DNA of 23,539 bases from JANPII01 sp031424915 (GTDB lineage Bacteria; Pseudomonadota; Alphaproteobacteria; Rickettsiales; Midichloriaceae): assembly GCA_031424915.1 (NCBI GenBank), contig JANPII010000104.1, forward strand, positions 1 to 23,539, written 5' to 3'. Position 1 is the first letter of the stretch. The number at the start of each line of letters is the position of its first letter. The notes under the pieces are model-generated. The model made no database searches and had not been told where the DNA came from. It saw nothing but the letters and a program-made list of their open reading frames with translations. The position numbers were made by a program, and so were the translations under genes. This document shows, piece by piece, positions 22,571 to 23,539 of the stretch.

Positions 22571-23539
22571 CAAATTTTAATCCCGTGTATGTAATAAGCG
22601 CAAGTATTGCAAAGCACCTGATGCGGATTGAAGCTGCAAAACAGAAAGTTTGCTTGCTACCTGTTAATCCAGGAGTCTTAGCCTCTTTAAGGGAAACTGC
22701 TAAATTATACACGACTCATTATTCCACTATGATTGAGGGTAACCGTCTAGACCCCGATCAAGTCAAAGAAGTAATAACGCTAAAAGGACACTTTCCTGGA
22801 CGTGAACGCGATGAGCATGAAGTAAAGGGTTATTACGCTGCCTTAGCGCAAGCAGAGCAGTACGCCGCTCAAAACCATCCTATTACCGAAAAAGTTATAC
22901 AAACCCTCCATGCCTTGGTGATGAGTGACCCGGGCTACGCCGGAGGCTTCGCCGAGGCGAGTGGCCATACTAGAGTCCCGCCCACTCCTTATCGGGATGG
23001 ACAAAACGTTATTAGAGAGGGCTCTACGGGCACTATTGTGTATGTGCCACCCGAGTCTAAAGATGTCCAAAGTTTGATTCGACATTTAGTTGCTTGGATC
23101 AAAGAAAGTGGTGAGCTCCCATGCCCTATAGTCGCTGCGATTGCGCATTATCAATTTGCAACCATCCACCCTTATTATGACGGCAATGGTCGTATAGCAA
23201 GACTGCTGGCCACCTTGATTTTACATTTAGGTGGGTATGATTTAAAAGGATTGTATTCGCTAGAAGAGTATTATGCGAAGAATTTGCTTGCTTATTATCG
23301 CGCAATCAGCATTGGCCCTTCACATAATTATTACTTTGGTCGCATTGAAAGTGACATCACGGGTTGGATTGACTATTTTGTTGAAGGTATGGCATTCGCC
23401 TTTGAAAAAGTTGTCAATCAAATGCTTGATTCTCAAAACAAAGGAGAAAAAGATCACTCTAATTTAATGCGAACCTTAGATCCAAAACAACGCAAGGCGT
23501 TAGAATTGTTTAAAAATTATGATGTCATCACAAGTAATC
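22564..23539 (+). CDS. Fic family protein, class II (C-terminus beyond window)
   Basis: The frame from ATG 22564 is open to the window edge (325 codons seen). Fic proteins transfer AMP (or other nucleotides) from ATP to hydroxyl side chains of target proteins. The N-terminal inhibitory helix has 'STMIEGN' (54-60), matching the class II motif (S/T)xxxE(G/N) with E58, so the enzyme is predicted to be self-inhibited. The active-site loop is 'HPYYDGNGR' (202-210): H202, D206, N208 and R210 are all present. The flap region 'PTPYRDGQNVIRE' precedes it. A helical C-terminal domain begins about residue 255, and 'LMRTLDPKQRKALELF' (301-316) looks like the start of a winged helix. Compared with relatives, residues about 121-134 ('SDPGYAGGFAEASG') are an insertion. 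No Shine-Dalgarno is visible; an in-frame stop at 22546-22548 excludes a longer start. Confidence 0.93.
   Translation, partial: MPTNFNPVYVISASIAKHLMRIEAAKQKVCLLPVNPGVLASLRETAKLYTTHYSTMIEGNRLDPDQVKEVITLKGHFPGRERDEHEVKGYYAALAQAEQYAAQNHPITEKVIQTLHALVMSDPGYAGGFAEASGHTRVPPTPYRDGQNVIREGSTGTIVYVPPESKDVQSLIRHLVAWIKESGELPCPIVAAIAHYQFATIHPYYDGNGRIARLLATLILHLGGYDLKGLYSLEEYYAKNLLAYYRAISIGPSHNYYFGRIESDITGWIDYFVEGMAFAFEKVVNQMLDSQNKGEKDHSNLMRTLDPKQRKALELFKNYDVITSN

Noticed and set aside
22843..23085. Minus-strand open frame inside fic
   Set aside because: The plus strand encodes an intact Fic domain with conserved motifs across the same region.
1..23539. CRISPR array, tRNA or rRNA genes, prophage or conjugation genes
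   Set aside because: I found no regularly spaced direct repeats, cloverleaf or rRNA sequence, and no integrase, capsid or transfer genes; the only RNA gene is ssrA.

Overview
The window reads as a piece of chromosome from an alphaproteobacterium, most likely a host-associated, Rickettsiales- or Holosporales-like lineage. The strongest taxonomic signal is a circularly permuted, two-piece tmRNA gene (acceptor piece upstream of the coding piece) at about 5035-5305. Supporting signals are an HdaA-type DnaA homologue, alphaproteobacterial-style NuoG and RecO, AT-rich intergenic DNA, a decayed DUF1016 nuclease gene, a Fic protein, and several copies of a palindromic insertion element. The lineage is an inference; no rRNA is present.

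Layout. 1-2029 (minus) is the start of a secreted TPR protein that runs off the left edge. 2363-4890 holds anmK (plus), an alpha/beta hydrolase (minus, overlapping the anmK 3' end) and an outer-membrane beta-barrel protein (minus). 5035-5334 is the tmRNA gene with promoter and terminator. 5350-8830 (minus) holds two unrecognised proteins, mutM and ugd. 8948-12383 (plus) holds an orphan HlyD/AcrA-type adaptor and priA. 12372-13366 is a ruined DUF1016/YhcG-like nuclease gene with a palindromic element inside it. 13501-14928 (plus) is an ABC-F ATPase with the short-NBD1 layout of Vga/Msr-type proteins and a possible leader peptide. 14955-18107 (minus) is a compact cluster nuoG - 151-aa protein - hdaA. 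18433-19779 (minus) is a large unrecognised multi-pass membrane protein. 19975-20712 (minus) is recO, divergent from a degenerate glutamine synthetase homologue at 20889-22259. 22564-end is a Fic AMP-transferase-like gene cut by the window edge.

Two things stand out. First, a family of 150-161 bp near-perfect palindromes (TACCAA...TTGGTA ends; four full copies and one truncated copy) is flanked by 3-bp repeats of type TNA. One copy interrupts the DUF1016 gene, and removing it with one flank restores the reading frame at that point, so it is a genuine non-autonomous mobile element. Second, the glnA-like gene is intact and full length but has lost many metal- and substrate-binding residues of glutamine synthetase, which suggests a pseudoenzyme or a changed function. 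Smaller points are a 12-bp inverted repeat that covers both the -10 box and the start codon of the fic gene, a 21-codon tmRNA tag ending in six alanines, and a short GC-rich in-frame insertion in the Fic protein.

Most genes are housekeeping: DNA repair and replication (mutM, priA, recO, hdaA), ribosome rescue (ssrA), respiration (nuoG), cell-wall recycling (anmK) and UDP-glucuronate synthesis (ugd). They are scattered rather than in canonical operons, as expected of a rearranged, repeat-rich genome.
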